Positions 1 through 12,272 are shown, numbered from the stretch's first letter. The stretch is 64,000 nt of DNA from Haliclona indistincta (GCA_964017065.1 OZ024790.1:5073294-5137293), one strand, 5' to 3'. The notes: a model not told the origin generated them from the sequence alone. Program-made: numbers and translations.

Positions 1-236
1 GGGAGGGAGGGAGGGAGAGGGAGAGAGTGAGTGTACATATTGAGTGAGTGAGTGAATGAATGAATGAGTGTGAGTGAGTGAGTGAGTGAGTGAGTGAGTG
101 AGTGAGTGAGTGAGTGAGTGAGTGAGTGAGTGAGTGAGTGAGTGAGTGAGTGAGTGAGTGAGTGAGTGAGTGAGTGAGTGAGTGAGTGAGTGAGTGAGTG
201 AGTGAGTGAGTGAGTGAGTGAGTGAGTGAGTGAGTG
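1..236. repeat. TGAG tetranucleotide microsatellite
   Basis: A GGGA-rich start runs into an almost pure (TGAG)n tract from about 61 to 234, bracketed by two copies of the short string TACATATT (36-43 and 237-244). It is a simple sequence repeat with no coding potential. Bases 237-540 hold nothing I recognise and are probably intron of the LRR gene to the right. Confidence 0.97.
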
Positions 237-540
237 TACATATTCAATGAGTGAGCAAGAATGTGTGGGAGCTAGGTACATGAATTGTGGTTTAATACCG
301 TTTTATTGTGGTATTGTCTCTGAGTAACTTTTTCAAACTAGCACCACAGGAATGAAGATTATTTCCCTACAAAGGACACCTATAATATCACATTGCAGTA
401 CTTGTATTAGATTCTTACTTTGAGGTTTAACACAGTCACGTGATTGTCTGCTGAAAGAACATTCAACAGCTCGACCATGCCTAGAACCGTAAAATATGAT
501 AATAAATACATTATTTACACAACAAGGGCTACTATGATAC

Positions 541-775
541 CTTCATCCCCTGTTAGACAGTCTGCTAGGATCAGTTCGCTGAATGGATGACCTTTCTGCA
601 TCGCTCTGGCTAGCACCGAACACGTTTTGTGACAGAGATACACTCCGGACAAATCTAGAGCGAGCTGCTTGATTTGACAAGCTAATACCACTCCACTCAA
701 CGGCTCCAGACCGCCCATGTCCTCGCACAGACGTTGGTAGCGCTTCAAGAACCTTGAGGGACGACAAGCCGCCAT
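541..775 (-). CDS. LRR-type protein, first exon (partial)
   Basis: An ATG at 775 opens a 78-codon exon that ends in a plausible donor (GTATCA) at 540, so the gene would continue leftward out of the window. The C-terminal half has the spacing of ribonuclease-inhibitor-type leucine-rich repeats (LALDLSGVYL, then FSELILADCLTG with L/x/L/xx/C periodicity). The N-terminus is rich in Arg and Cys and has no signal peptide. It lies 105 bp downstream of the stop of the large death-domain gene on the same strand. The function cannot be told from one exon. The LRR call rests on two weak repeats, and the start codon is simply the only upstream ATG in frame. Confidence 0.4.
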
Positions 776-879
776 GTTGATTATGAGACTGGTTGCTATT
801 GGTGACCAACAAAAATAATTGCTCCAAAAACCGCGCGCGCGGCAAATACAAAATTAGTTATTTTGACCTGTACATCAAA

Positions 880-3800
880 TCACACTATAAATGTATTCTG
901 AATAGTGTCACTCAGTTCCTCTTCTCCTACATAGTTAGATCGTAGCACAGTGACAAGAGTAGCCCAGTCGGCTGGGCTCTGTGGAGTAGACTGCTGCTGC
1001 CAGTATGTGAACACATCACTAAAGCACTCAAGAGGATCTCCACGACGATGCTGCTCAATACCATCTAGAACACCCATACTGATCCCAAGAGACACACCCA
1101 CTCTCCTCCACTTGGCAGGTATCTTGCTCGCTACTGCTTCCATAAACTGGAATAGTGACATCGTACACGTATCTGTGCAAAACACAGAGATAATAATTAT
1201 AAAACATTATACGTAGTCAAATGAGCTTACCAGTAGATGCAGTAGATGCAGTGAAAGTTATAGCTGACTGAGAAAGAGCAGTGAGTGTATCTACGTGAAG
1301 ACAAAATTGCTGTAAAAACATATAACCTAAGCTGTGTTGCTGACCAGTTGAAGCAGAAGACATGAGAGTAAAAAACTGAGCTGTTGCTGAATGAGCTGAA
1401 GGTGAGGAAGGCCGAGAAGCAGCTGAAACAAGATTTAGGGGCGGCAAGAAATTTGAAAATGGATGAGAATTATCTGTTGAGGCAGTGACTTTTTATTTTT
1501 AAATTTTCACGTGTCAATAGCCCACCAGTTATAGGAGGTGAGAGAATGAAAGATGGTTGAGTAGTTAGCATGGTAGCTTGTGTATGTGGAGATGTTGATG
1601 GCAGCTGAGCAGTATTTGGGATTGGGACTACACGAAAGATTTGCATAACACAATGTGTGCCCATATTGTGCAACTTACTAGCTGATGAAGGAGATGGAAG
1701 ATTTGAGAATGACTGAGAAGTCGCTTTTGAGGCATTAAGAGGAGCTAAGCACAGATAAAATTCATTGTTATACTGCATGTGCTAACTAACCAGTTGAAGT
1801 AGGCGGAAGAGTTGAGAATGACTGAGAAGTCATTGTTGCGGCATTAAGTGGAGCTAAAGACAGATAAAAATTATTACAATTCTATATTGTTGCAGCTAGC
1901 ATTGTGCTAGCTAACCAGTTGGAGGAGGCGGAAGACTTGAGAATGACTGGGAAGTCATAGTTGCGGCATTAAGTGGAGCTAAAGATAGATACAATTATTA
2001 AAAATTTATATTGTTGCAGCTAGCATTGTGCTAGCTAACCAGTTGAAGTAGGCGGAGGAGTTGAGAATGACTGAGAAGTCATTGTTGCGCCATTAAGTGG
2101 AGCTAAAGATAGATAAAAATTATTACAATTTTATATTGTTGCAGCTAGCATTGTGCTAGCTAACCAGTTGAAGGAGGCGGAAGAGTTGAGAATGACTGAG
2201 AAGTCATAGTTGCGGCATTAAGTGGAGCTAAAGATAGATACAATTATTACAATTTTATATTGTTGCAGCTAGCATTGTGCTAGCTAACCAGTTGAAGGAG
2301 GCGGAAGAGTTGAGAATGACTGAGAAGTCATAGTTGCGGCATTAAGTGGAGCTAAAGATAGATACAATTATTACAATTTTATATTGTTGCAGCTAGCATT
2401 GTGCTAGCTAACCAGTTGAAGGAGGCGGAAGAGTTGAGAATGACTGAGAAGTCATAGTTGTGCCATTAAGTGGAGCTAAAGATAGATAAAAATTATTACA
2501 ATTTTAAATTGTTGCAGCTAGCATTGTGCTAGCTAACCAGTCGAAGGAGGTGGAAGAGTTGAAAATGATGGTTGAGAGCTAGCAGTTGAAGTAACTGTAT
2601 TGAAAACAAAGTGTTCAACCAACAACAAATCAACAATGCTGTTTTGCTCACCAGTTGAGGAAGGTGAAAAGGATGCAGAAAACACGTGCTCTTGGGTATC
2701 AGCCGTTGAGGTGGTGGATTGAGCTGTACAGTATGAAATACATTAAAAAAACTCTTTTTAGGACAGCTGGCTCACCAGGAAGTGATTGTCTCATAGCAGG
2801 GGCTGAAAGCGATGCTATAATTAGGGATAGATGATGATTATGAACAGCATTACACACACTCACCATCTAGTGGTGCAAGCCATGCCAGCATACGCTCATC
2901 TTTGCAGGGACCAGATGCAACATCTGGGTTAACAGAGCAAGTCAGCCATTGTGTAGCACTATTTGCTTCACAAGGATGATAAGTGCTTTCACATTGCTTA
3001 AAGGGGCAGATAAATCCATCTGTGAACACTATCTGATCAGTGTCAAGCTGACGCTGCTTGCAAACTGTGGCTATGGCATGATGAACATCAGCTTTGACGT
3101 GAGGAGCAGCTAATTTGTTCCCATTGAAGTGAACCATAAACCAAGCGTGGCATTCAACTAGAAGCACTACTCCACCGAGTTTGCACTTAAAATTAACAGC
3201 ATTACGCCCGAGAACTTTGTGAAGACTAAAAAGCGAGCTGTTGAGCATAGCTACTACTAAAGCAACGAACATACCAAGAGGTATTACTCTGGTGCGACAA
3301 AGAAGAACAAGAGGAACGAGTTTTCCCGGAAGAGGAGAGATCTTCCTACAGGTGGGAAGAATCGAGGGGATGAAAAACATTTCCTCTCCATTGATGGTCA
3401 CGGGGGCTATAATTAAAAGATATTCCAAAATGGCCAAGAGGTCATCAACTAAATAATGACACATGCCCTCCTCTTTCACTCGATACTCAGAGCATGCTAT
3501 TTCAGCCAACTTTTTGGTAAACAAGCCTTGGTTACGCAACTTTCGAACCAGCATCATGTGATCAGCGAGAAGAGGATACTCAGAGGCAATGAAGTGTACA
3601 TCGATTACACCTAGATTCAATATCTCAGTGACTTCACTGAGAATGGCCTGAGGGTCAGTGAAGACCAGGTGAGGAGCGGCATCTTTGAAATACAAGCAGA
3701 GAGCAGCATCATCAAGAAACACTAGTGCTGCCGTCACATCCTCCTCTCCCATACTGAGAGACTTTCCTACCTCTATACACTCAGCCAAACTTAGTATACT

Positions 3801-6554
3801 ACGGCCTTTCTTTTTTGCCATGCTGCTCACCTCCAGTTCAAATACATACCATCTAGTAGGAATATCAACCCCTGCACCGCTGCAAGCATCCATTATCTTC
3901 TGCCTTATAGTGGATGCTATTTTTGTACGACCTCTCTTGATTCGAGTGTTGATTGGAAAGAGAATATCTCCGTTAGGACTAACCTCAATGCACAGTGACT
4001 TCAGCTCACCAAGACTTTTCTCTAGATATCGGTTTTTACCAGCTAAAGACTCATCAAACAGTGCTCGATGCTTGTCTGCATGAGTTCCAATTAAAAGAAA
4101 CTTTGCCTCTGATAAAAACTGGGCGCCAAACACTTTTGAGTGCTTGACAGATGAAAGAGTGCGAACAATCTCTTCAATGCCTTCGAGTTGCGATTGCTCC
4201 AATTGTGTTGGTTGGCGAAGATGCTTGTCATCTTTTACATATTCATATTGGAGCTTGTCAGACATACGATAGTTGAGCTTCGAAGCTACTATGTTGACGG
4301 TGCAGCGCTTGACAAATGCTGGTACCAAGCTAATGAAAGACGGCTGTCCTCCAGAGTCGATTAGGTGGACAAAAGTATTTTTTGTCTCAGGATCTTTTGA
4401 GGGCTTAGGATCAGCAAAAATTTCGTGAACGATATCAAAAACGGTGCCCTCTGCTTTCGGAGTTGCAGAATAGGCATTGTCGGCGGTTTCCAAGCACAAA
4501 CTAGAGAGTAGTGAACTAGATTGTGATTCTAAGGATGCTGTGTGCTCTGATGATGAGGACTGTGCTCTATGCATAGATGTACGGCTTTCCAGGACGTCTT
4601 CATCGTACTCAATGGATGGAACGGTACACATGGGTAATTGTGAAAGAAAAGGAGGAAAAGGAACGGCATGATCTGGATTCAGCCTGAGTAGCTTAACCTC
4701 GTCAGCGATGAATTTGAGATATGCGTTGTCATCCAGTTCTGCCCAAGTAACAATGCCATTGCCATTTGCTTTAAGGCGGAAAAAGGAGATGGCTCTGGCT
4801 GCTCGTGCTGCTATTGGCGTGCTATTCCTTCTAGGAGGAGGTGGGAGGCCTAGCAAGAGGCATCTAATGCTTGTCTTCCCTACACCAGGATGACCAATGA
4901 TAAGAGCTTTTATGATGAAAACTCGAGTAACACGGTCACGCATAGCTTTCTGTACTAGCTTTGTGTAGGACAACTCCTTATTATCTACAGAATGAAGAGA
5001 GATATTTATTGATAACAGGAATACTCACAAATGATGTAGTATATTTTTAATATTCTTCAGATAAATATGATTTTTGACCTGAATTACAGTTTGATCATAC
5101 AGGATTTATAGCAAGTAGTACCATTGTTAAATTAACAACATCACATGATCAACAGTTGCCAGAACATTGTTCAGAATACACCACAAATGACTATCACAAA
5201 CATGCCCTTCTAAGGTAATTGTGGAAATGAACAAATCCTTATAGTACTATTGGCTAGATTTATATCAGTGATCACTCACCAACACTCTCTAGATAATCCA
5301 CAACCGAGTCTCTGCCAAACTGTTTTGCTACCTCTATTGGTGTCCTTCCTTCCTACATGCAGGTTATGACACAATAAATACTAAAAGATAGCAGCTACAA
5401 TTTTGATGCACCATTAACAAATTTATAGTTCACCTCATTTTTCAGCTGTCTGTTAGCTCCATGACCAACCAGTAGCTTTACCACAGTCAGGTGACCATTA
5501 CGAGCAGCATAGTGGCATGCAGTCATTGAAGGCTACAATAAGATAATTATATTCACAAATTTAAAGAAGTCATACAGCTACAATTTGTGCAGGATAGGAG
5601 AGTAGGTTTGTAAGATAACAAGATCGTGAGTAGATGAATTTAAGAGTTGTAACAACTACTTATTTTTAAAACACACACACATCAAGATGGCTCACTGTGC
5701 TTGCAATATTAACTTGAACTGTTGTGTTCTCAATCAAATACTTAACAACTTCTGTGCGGCCCTCACTAGCAGCGCACATCAAAGCTGTCCGACCATACTG
5801 TACATAAAAGAAAACGGTCACCACAGCAAAATTAACATAAATAGACAGTCACAATAATTATTGACATGAATGTGTGCTTGCACTATTAATACTCACCCAG
5901 TTCTTCCAATTTGGATCAGCCCCTTTTTTCAATGCAATTTTAACATCTCTCTGTCTACCATCACAGCAAGCACTGTGTAGCTCTTCGCTCTGAGTAAAGA
6001 TGTATATAGTACACTGCTTTGTCAACACATGTCAGCTGACCAGTAACACAGGTAGGCATAACTTGAGGTTATGCAACAACATTGTTAGTTGTCCATGCAC
6101 TGTATCTTATCAGATACTATAATTATTGATTAGCTACTATACTGGTTTACTATTATAGTACTAATCTTATCTAGTACTAATCCATTCTCTAAAAACAACC
6201 TACAATGCACAGGAACAGGATTTCCTTCAAGTTACATGTACATGAATGCGAATTTATACAAAGCAATGATTATGCATTCAGCAGGGACGGCAATGACACT
6301 ATAACTTAGCACCTATGCAATTTTCAATATAAGTTCATATGATTTAGTCTACATAATAACGATACGCAATATTATAAAGCATCAGCAACAATGCACTGAT
6401 GTTCCGCAGCAGTAACGATATGTGATGAAGAGTACTAGTTATAGTATTTTGTATTACAATTCTATGGACACTATACCAGCATTACTGAACACAGTCGGGT
6501 ACATGTACTTAAGTTATAACTCACCAGCTCTTCTTGTTGTCTCGCTGTACTCAT
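880..6554 (-). CDS. Ankyrin / ROC-like GTPase / death-domain protein
   Basis: Spliced model of 1233 residues. Exons: 6525-6554 (MSTARQQEEL), 5897-5989, 5696-5797, 5434-5532, 5280-5352, 2864-4984, 2776-2802, 2652-2723, 2538-2594, six 63-bp repeat exons (2413-2475, 2289-2351, 2165-2227, 2040-2102, 1916-1978, 1791-1853), 1679-1744, 1526-1627, 1345-1473, 1231-1290, 880-1172. All phases join. Domains in order: about four ankyrin repeats (residues 11-130; e.g. GRTALMCAASEGRTEVVKYL). Then a Ras-of-complex-like GTPase with P-loop GHPGVGKTS (163-171), DSGGQP (342-347) and GTHADK (432-437). A COR-like region with no obvious LRRs follows to about 840. Next comes a Ser/Thr/Pro linker made of repeated exons, and last a C-terminal death fold (1137-1233). 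The layout suggests a cytosolic signalling scaffold related to ROCO/DAPK-like or NLR-like proteins, where the death fold recruits partners and the GTPase acts as switch or oligomeriser. The architecture is directly seen; the role is inferred. A decayed partial copy lies at 53284-54833. Confidence 0.85.
1679..2594 (-). repeat. Tandem exon-plus-intron repeats in the linker
   Basis: About seven head-to-tail units of 121-125 bp, each one whole 63-bp exon (phase 1 at both ends) plus a short intron of about 61 bp beginning GTTAGCTAGC. Each exon encodes a variant of APLNGTTMTSQSFSTLPPPST. Units sit at 1791, 1916, 2040, 2165, 2289 and 2413, with more diverged members at 1679 and 2538. Because the exons are symmetrical, units can be gained, lost or skipped without shifting the frame. 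Confidence 0.9.
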
Positions 6555-7122
6555 TTGTTACGGCGATCGAGGGAGCTCGGGGAATCGGACTTACACGTTC
6601 TAGCCTTTAGAATGGTAGCATGAGTACTGAAAATGAGAAAGCAACGAGTCAGAAGACGCAGCAGCGATGACAGGGAAAAGGACGGACTGGATGACAGTGA
6701 TAATTCTGATTCTAGTCTATTATGATACAGCTGATTGCGAATATCGATGTCAAAAGCGGAAGTATGACGTTGGCCAATCAAACGCACGTAAGCGTGACTA
6801 ACTGAAGCTGTACACGTGACCACAGACGAAAAGTGAATTTGATTGGTCAGCGTCGCACTTCCGCTTTTGACATCGATATGCAAGATCTTCGCAATCAACT
6901 GTACCATCCTGACAAACCAGATTTAATGTTGTACAGGGTTTTATTTTACTATGATTTTACGGGTGAAATTAGAAACAGCTGACTAGACCTTGGCGATCGA
7001 CGTAGGCGGGGCTCGTATACTGCAGTTTGCGTGGGTGAGCTCAAGACATGACTGTCACTGCATATATACATGAACAGTACGTGTACATGTACACAATTAA
7101 TGTTCTAAAATTAGTTTGGTGT
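6555..7122. other. Intergenic region between two minus-strand genes
   Basis: Holds the presumed 5' flank of the ankyrin-GTPase-death gene, and most of it is occupied by a TA-flanked MITE (6728-6901). I see no coding exon here. The next gene to the right ends at 7123 on the same strand. Confidence 0.7.
6728..6901. mobile_element. MITE with TA target duplication, TIR CAGYTGATTGCGA
   Basis: Inverted repeats of about 55 bp face each other (left from CAGCTGATTGCGA, right ending TCGCAATCAACTG), sharing the inner block ATCGATGTCAAAAGCGGAAG. TA dinucleotides flank both ends (6726-6727, 6902-6903), as for Tc1/mariner-type non-autonomous elements. It lies about 175 bp upstream of the start of the ankyrin-GTPase-death gene, so it may sit in its promoter. 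Confidence 0.75.
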
Positions 7123-10090
7123 TTAGATCCTATCCAATATGCATATAATGTCACTAGCACTGGGGCGGTCAGCTGGTAGATCACTGACACACCCCCTAAT
7201 GAGGGTCACCACATCCGGCCAATAAATATTCTGAATCTGATGAACAGGCATAGACCTAGGAAGCTTTCCAAGACACATCTCCACCATCAGAATACCTAAG
7301 CTAAACACATCCATTTTGGGAGTGTGAAGATCAGGATGATTAGCTTCAGGAGCAGCATAGACTGGAGAACCAGGACCAATAGTAGAAGCTATCTGATTGA
7401 TGAAATTTGCTGATCCATAATCAGAGATTTTGGCCCTCCAGCCATTGGCAAGTTGTTCTAAGAGTACATTCCCACTGCTGATGTCACGATGGATGATGGG
7501 GTGTGGTCTTGACCGGTGCATGTAGTTGAGACCACAGGACACATCTCTGCTGATAGTGACAACTTGCTTATTAGTTAACTTTCTTTCCCCCAGCTCTTTG
7601 CGCAGACTGGTCGGCATTAACTCAGTGATTATTACCAACTCTCCCTCCGTGATAGCACCAATGAACAACAATAAGTTGGGATGTCGTAGCTTGGAAGCAA
7701 TAGCCATTTCTCTTGAAAATTTGCGACGGTTGTGAAGTGAAAGAATTACTCGATGGAGATATTTAGCAGCCACTCGTAAGCCTCTGAAGTTGGCTACCTT
7801 CACCACTCCCCATCCTCCTCTGCCCAGCTCCTCCTCGGTCATCTCTACCTCCTCTTTCTTTACTACCCAGTATTTTCTTTCAATCTGTAAGTGCAGATAA
7901 TACACTTGCACTCTTCCTTTATTGCATCATAGTGACATACCTGAAGCTGCTGTAGCTGCCCTTGTTGCTCTAGATCACGATTTTCCTCCATCTCTCTGAT
8001 TTGCTGGTTTAGCTCCTCTTCTCTCAAATTTGCAGCTAAAATGGCTCGTTGGTATGTCAGTAGCAACTGATCTTGTTGTTGCTGTAACTCTTCATTCGCT
8101 TCTTGTTTGCTTCTAACATCTTGCAAACTCTCTTGCAGCTAATGTAAAATACTGTCATGCACATGCAGTAAAATTATATTCTATTTTACCTGCTGTTGCA
8201 GTCTATTTATCTCAAGGTCTTTCACTCTAGTCATAGCCTGCTCTTGTGTAAAACAAATCTGAAGATGTTCAGCTTGCTGTGTTACTCGTTGAAGCATCTG
8301 CTCGGTCTCCACCAGCTGCTGTTTGGCAAGCCTTTCGCTCTCCTGTAGCAGCTGTACCTGCAGGAATAAACCTATCAATGATCAGTTACCGTATATAGTC
8401 TTGTTATTTTAGTTGTGCCTTTCTTGCTGCATGTCCTAACCTGTTGTTGTTGTACTTGCCTAATCTCATACGTCTGGTCAGCCTCTATCCTGGAGCTTCT
8501 TCTGTCTGCAAGTACACCTTTCATTTTGCCCTCAGCCAGCCTCTTCTTGTACTCTATGCTGTTGCTGATCATGTCTCTTCCCATTACTCTTCCAACACTC
8601 CATTGTTGATCAACATGGACTAGAGGATCCATGCAGCCATACATGAACAAATGTGCTAACTGGTTAACATAATGCTTACTCAGTTCAACAATTGTAGTTC
8701 GGCTGTCAGTTCCATTAAACACAACCAGCCACACACAATGTGGTCCAATTTGAACCGCTGACACTGAATGGCAGTATTGTCCAACTACTGATACAGGTGG
8801 GTTGGGCAGCTGAAACACAGTGTAGTAACACAAAATTCATAGAGCCAGCTGTCACTCAAGCAAGTGTGTATTACAAGCACCAATCACACACATCATAACT
8901 ACTATAATATTATGTTGATGGTGTGTACCTTCTTCCATTGCTTAATGGTAGTGTCACATAACCACCAATCACAGCAACCAGAGCCTCCCATTACCACAAA
9001 CACTGAACTAGTGATGGAAGTAGCAATATGTCCATATCTCTTTTCTGGCCATACAACAGACTTATCAACTGGTCTGTTGATTCTTGTCCAGTTCTATAAA
9101 AATAACAGATAGTAGCCACAACTATACATGGTATATGGCCTTTGATCAGCTCAGTACGTACATACTATATTATGCACACACACGTGATAACAATGCAAAG
9201 CTGGAGCTGGATAACAATGCAAAGCTGGAGATTAAGAGCTAAACAATAATACACATGTTTTAACATACCACACAATGTGGTCCCAGATCTACTATGAAAA
9301 AATGATCTAGTATGTTTGATCCAGAACAACCACCATACATGGCCGCCCTCTTTTCTCCAATTGCTGTGAGTGTGAACTGGATACAGGGTGGAGGACTTTG
9401 TCCATTGACACTAGGTGAGCTCCAATTGTCTGACAGCAGGAACACATAAACTACACACACGATTGTACTCAAAATAGACTTACTTGCGGAAAGAGAAAAA
9501 ATGTGCTGTTCATTAGTATAAATACCATATGAATGCTTTGGATACTGTGAACCATATTGTGGAAAACCTGGAGGAGATGGACCAAATCCTCCGAGCACAT
9601 ACAAGAAATGCTTTCCTCTTTCATCAATGAAGTGCACCATACCAGAGTAACTCTTCCTCATTGGTACTCCATACAGTGATGATGAAGGAATCAAGACCCT
9701 CCACTGAATTGCAGAGGTGCTTAATGCATGAACACTATTGTGGTATAATCCGCTATTTCCTTGACCACCTCCAAAATAGCACAGCTCGTTTCCAACAGCA
9801 ACGCACGAATAACCACATGCTCCCGGTGGTGGCGTTCCACGAGTAGTACGCTGCTCCCAGCGACCTGTATTCACGTTGAAGACTTCTATGTTGGGAGACG
9901 GATATGGTGGTTGCTTATTGGCACCAGCACGATCGTTTAGACGGCATCCAGCCCACAAGTACAATTCATCTCCAGCGACAGCTGTAGTGTGTCCCCAACG
10001 ATTGGCGGGTTCTCTCCAAGTCCGGCAATCTAAAGCTTTACTGAATTTGTCTCTACATGCAGAGACTCTACGCTTACCTTGGCTTGCCAT
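7123..10090 (-). CDS. Kelch / coiled-coil / protein kinase
   Basis: Seven exons join in phase to 809 residues: 9484-10090, 9269-9429, 8929-9093, 8441-8809, 8190-8357, 7941-8138, 7123-7884. Residues 1-330 are kelch-like beta-propeller repeats (GHTTAVAGDELYLWAG, YSCVAVGNELCYFGGG, AAMYGGCSG, FVVMGGSG). Residues about 400-560 are Gln-rich coiled coil. Residues 565-805 are a kinase domain of tyrosine-kinase-like (TKL) type: glycine loop GRGGWGVVK, beta-3 Lys597 (VAAK), alpha-C Glu615, catalytic HRDISSGN (688-695), DYGSA at 711 in place of DFG, and YAAPE (732-736). All catalytic residues are present, so it should be active. The propeller probably binds a partner and the coiled coil dimerises the kinase (inference). 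Oddity: a 48-bp in-frame stretch right after the first four codons has intron-like borders (GTAAGC..TTTAG) and could be spliced out. Confidence 0.88.
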
Positions 10091-10178
10091 CTGCCTGAAT
10101 GTAGCTCGATTGCTAGAGGTACGGTGGGCGGGGCTCGTATCATTGCAAAACGTTAAAATTAGCGTATGAAATTATTAA

Positions 10179-11078
10179 CTATCTTGCAAAGACTGTCACT
10201 GCCATGTGCAGCAGTCCAATTCCTACACACAGCAAAATTCCTTCCCTAGAGTTCTTGTAATCAGAGCTTTGTTCTAAAACATCATGATGTACTGTTTCCC
10301 GGCTTGAATTCTTTGTGTTGTCGCGAGCATGGTGTGTCGATTTTTTTACTAAAAGTTTCATCAAATTTTCCTGACTTGTTTGGATATCTTGTAAAGTGTT
10401 GTAGTGACAATGTAGTGTCTTGTTGAAAGATTCTAACTTTGCTGCTAACTTTTGATCTTCGATATTAGGTTTACTTGCTAGCTCTTCTAGCATCAGCTCA
10501 AAACCACTCAGCCTTCTCTTGATCTCACGTCGCAGAAACAAGTAAGACCCCATGAACCCCAGCAACCCACTAACGACTGATCCTACAGCAGTGAATGTCT
10601 TCGCTCTCTGACTGTGTTCCCTCTCTCGCTCATGTGCATGCTGTATACCATCACAAAGATCATCGAAGCATCTCCTTTCACTAACACGTAAGCTGTCTAC
10701 ATTTTTTTCCAGAAGCTGCTCTTGCTGAAGGAGTTCAATTTCTTCTTTGTGGAGCAGAGATAGAGCCACCAGATCACGTTTTTTGCTGTCATAGACACGA
10801 ATCTTGCCTTCATAGTGCTCTTTCAAGCGATTCTGAAAGTCTCTGTAGTTTTCTTCGGCGTTTTGTAAGAGTGACCTTTGTGTGCTGAGCTCGTCCTTCA
10901 GATTCTTGACCTTTTCTTGTGCTTCCAGCACTTCTGCCTGTCCAGTCAGCGTGTCCGCGGTTCGTTTCACACGTACGGCAGCTCTAGACACATCACTGCT
11001 TGCCGCACTCCGTACAAGTACAGTAGAAACAGCTGTTTTCCAACGAAGAGCGCCACTACGAGCTCTTCCCACAAACAT
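10179..11078 (-). CDS. Mitochondrial-like coiled-coil protein with two membrane segments
   Basis: Single-exon ORF. It is open from an ATG at 11147, but the ATG at 11078 is preferred because it starts an Arg/Ser/Ala-rich, acid-free leader (MFVGRARSGALRWKTAVSTV) typical of mitochondrial presequences, giving 299 residues. A long heptad-rich coiled coil follows, then a hydrophobic segment (AVGSVVSGLLGFMGSYLFL, about residues 164-184), more helix, and a second hydrophobic segment at the extreme C-terminus (ILLCVGIGLLHMAVTVF). The layout of presequence, coiled coil and two transmembrane helices resembles the CCDC51/MITOK inner-membrane potassium channel family, but I cannot confirm homology by eye. 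It lies 88 bp upstream of the kelch-kinase start on the same strand. Confidence 0.6.
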   Translation of the reverse strand: MFVGRARSGALRWKTAVSTVLVRSAASSDVSRAAVRVKRTADTLTGQAEVLEAQEKVKNLKDELSTQRSLLQNAEENYRDFQNRLKEHYEGKIRVYDSKKRDLVALSLLHKEEIELLQQEQLLEKNVDSLRVSERRCFDDLCDGIQHAHEREREHSQRAKTFTAVGSVVSGLLGFMGSYLFLRREIKRRLSGFELMLEELASKPNIEDQKLAAKLESFNKTLHCHYNTLQDIQTSQENLMKLLVKKSTHHARDNTKNSSRETVHHDVLEQSSDYKNSREGILLCVGIGLLHMAVTVFAR

Positions 11079-11147
11079 GTTATCAAAGGAGCTCACGTGA
11101 GTTTTATAATAATTGTGGGGTCGGACTCTGGTTGGTCTATGCATCAT

Positions 11148-11749
11148 AGATTAGCACATTGTACGTGTCATACACAGAGAATACTTTAGGTATACTAGTA
11201 AACTAAACAATCAATTATAGCGAAAGTTTTGTCTGTCGGTAGAAGTCAACAAAACAGCTAGCACAGACGTTGCATTACTGAAACCTTATCTTTAACAACA
11301 CCGACCATTCTGTTTTTATGACTTGCTCATAAAACGACTTAGCTAAAATGTGTGTGAAATTTAAGCGAAACACTGATCTGTCCTTCAGAAATACTGCAAT
11401 TTTAGAGAATTTTGCAAAATTTGCCAAGCACGTCAATGTCCTTGCATGTCAACGTTCTTGCACATGCACAATAGCTAGTTAAACAACTTTTTAGTATTAT
11501 TTCTAGCTGTTGCACATGTGCAGATTCATTAAAATTGCAGCAATAATAAAATATATTCGCGTGTCCTTTACGCATGCGCATTTGGATATGCGTAGTATAG
11601 TATTAGTACTAGTATAGTATTAGTACTACATAGGCTATAATATACAGTACAGCAAAAGCTATCTCGCTCGTAAACAAAAGCCAACAGTACACTATAGTAG
11701 CAGCTCTTAGCTATTGTTCAAGATTGAACTAACTCCTTTGCAAACTAGA
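11148..11749. other. Divergent intergenic region
   Basis: Lies between two divergently transcribed genes, so it probably contains both promoters. It holds a short AGTATTAGTACT-rich repeat (11595-11628) and an ACATGCACAATAGCTAG motif (about 11462) that recurs near 52480. No coding signal. Confidence 0.5.
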
Positions 11750-12267
11750 ATGGCATTTACAACACGAGAAGCACAGATAGCAAGTGATGGAGATGTTGGT
11801 GTTGGTCGAGTAACAGAGACTGCCTTTGATGAGGAAACGGGTGTTGGGGTCGGAAGAGTAGTTGAAACTGTCGTTGATAAGAATACAGGAGTTGCAGCTG
11901 AAAGAGAACGAGTTGTAGCAGCTGTTCCAGATGGAAGAGGTAATGTTTTGCTGATGGTGAAGGAACAAATTCGAGCTGTTCAAGTGGTGAGTCATGCTTA
12001 TAGCTATTATATTTATTGTGCATTCTTTAATGTAGCCACGAGCAATTGGAAGTTCAGGTAAGAGTATGCAATGAATGATGTCGATCAGCTTCATATTAGG
12101 ATTTTGCTGTAGTTCGTCGCACTGCCCCTGCTATCACAGCACAATCATCGTCCACCACTGCAGCACCTGCTGTAGCTGGTCCACCACGGTCAGTTTCATC
12201 AACTGAATTATGGAGCACTCTGTTGTGCCTCATATGCTTCTTGCCTTGTTCCTACAGTAAGTCATAA
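11750..12267 (+). CDS. Small protein with Gly/Val repeats and hydrophobic tail
   Basis: Three exons (11750-11986, 12036-12057, 12113-12267) join in phase to 137 residues starting MAFTTREAQ. The first exon carries two imperfect repeats (TGVGVGRVVETVVD and a similar copy), then a basic/polar middle and an Ala/Ser/Thr/Pro stretch. The last 20 or so residues are hydrophobic (LWSTLLCLICFLPCSY) and could be a tail anchor. I do not recognise the family. The start is the ATG after a short in-frame upstream one at 11714; either could be used. The stop is only 7 bp before a TIR-bounded repeat element, so the true 3' end may have been altered by that insertion. Confidence 0.45.
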
Positions 12268-12272
12268 CTTAA

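Noticed and set aside
1..240. The TGAG tract as a telomere or CRISPR-like array
   Set aside because: A pure tetranucleotide repeat without spacers, and not a metazoan telomere unit; an ordinary microsatellite.
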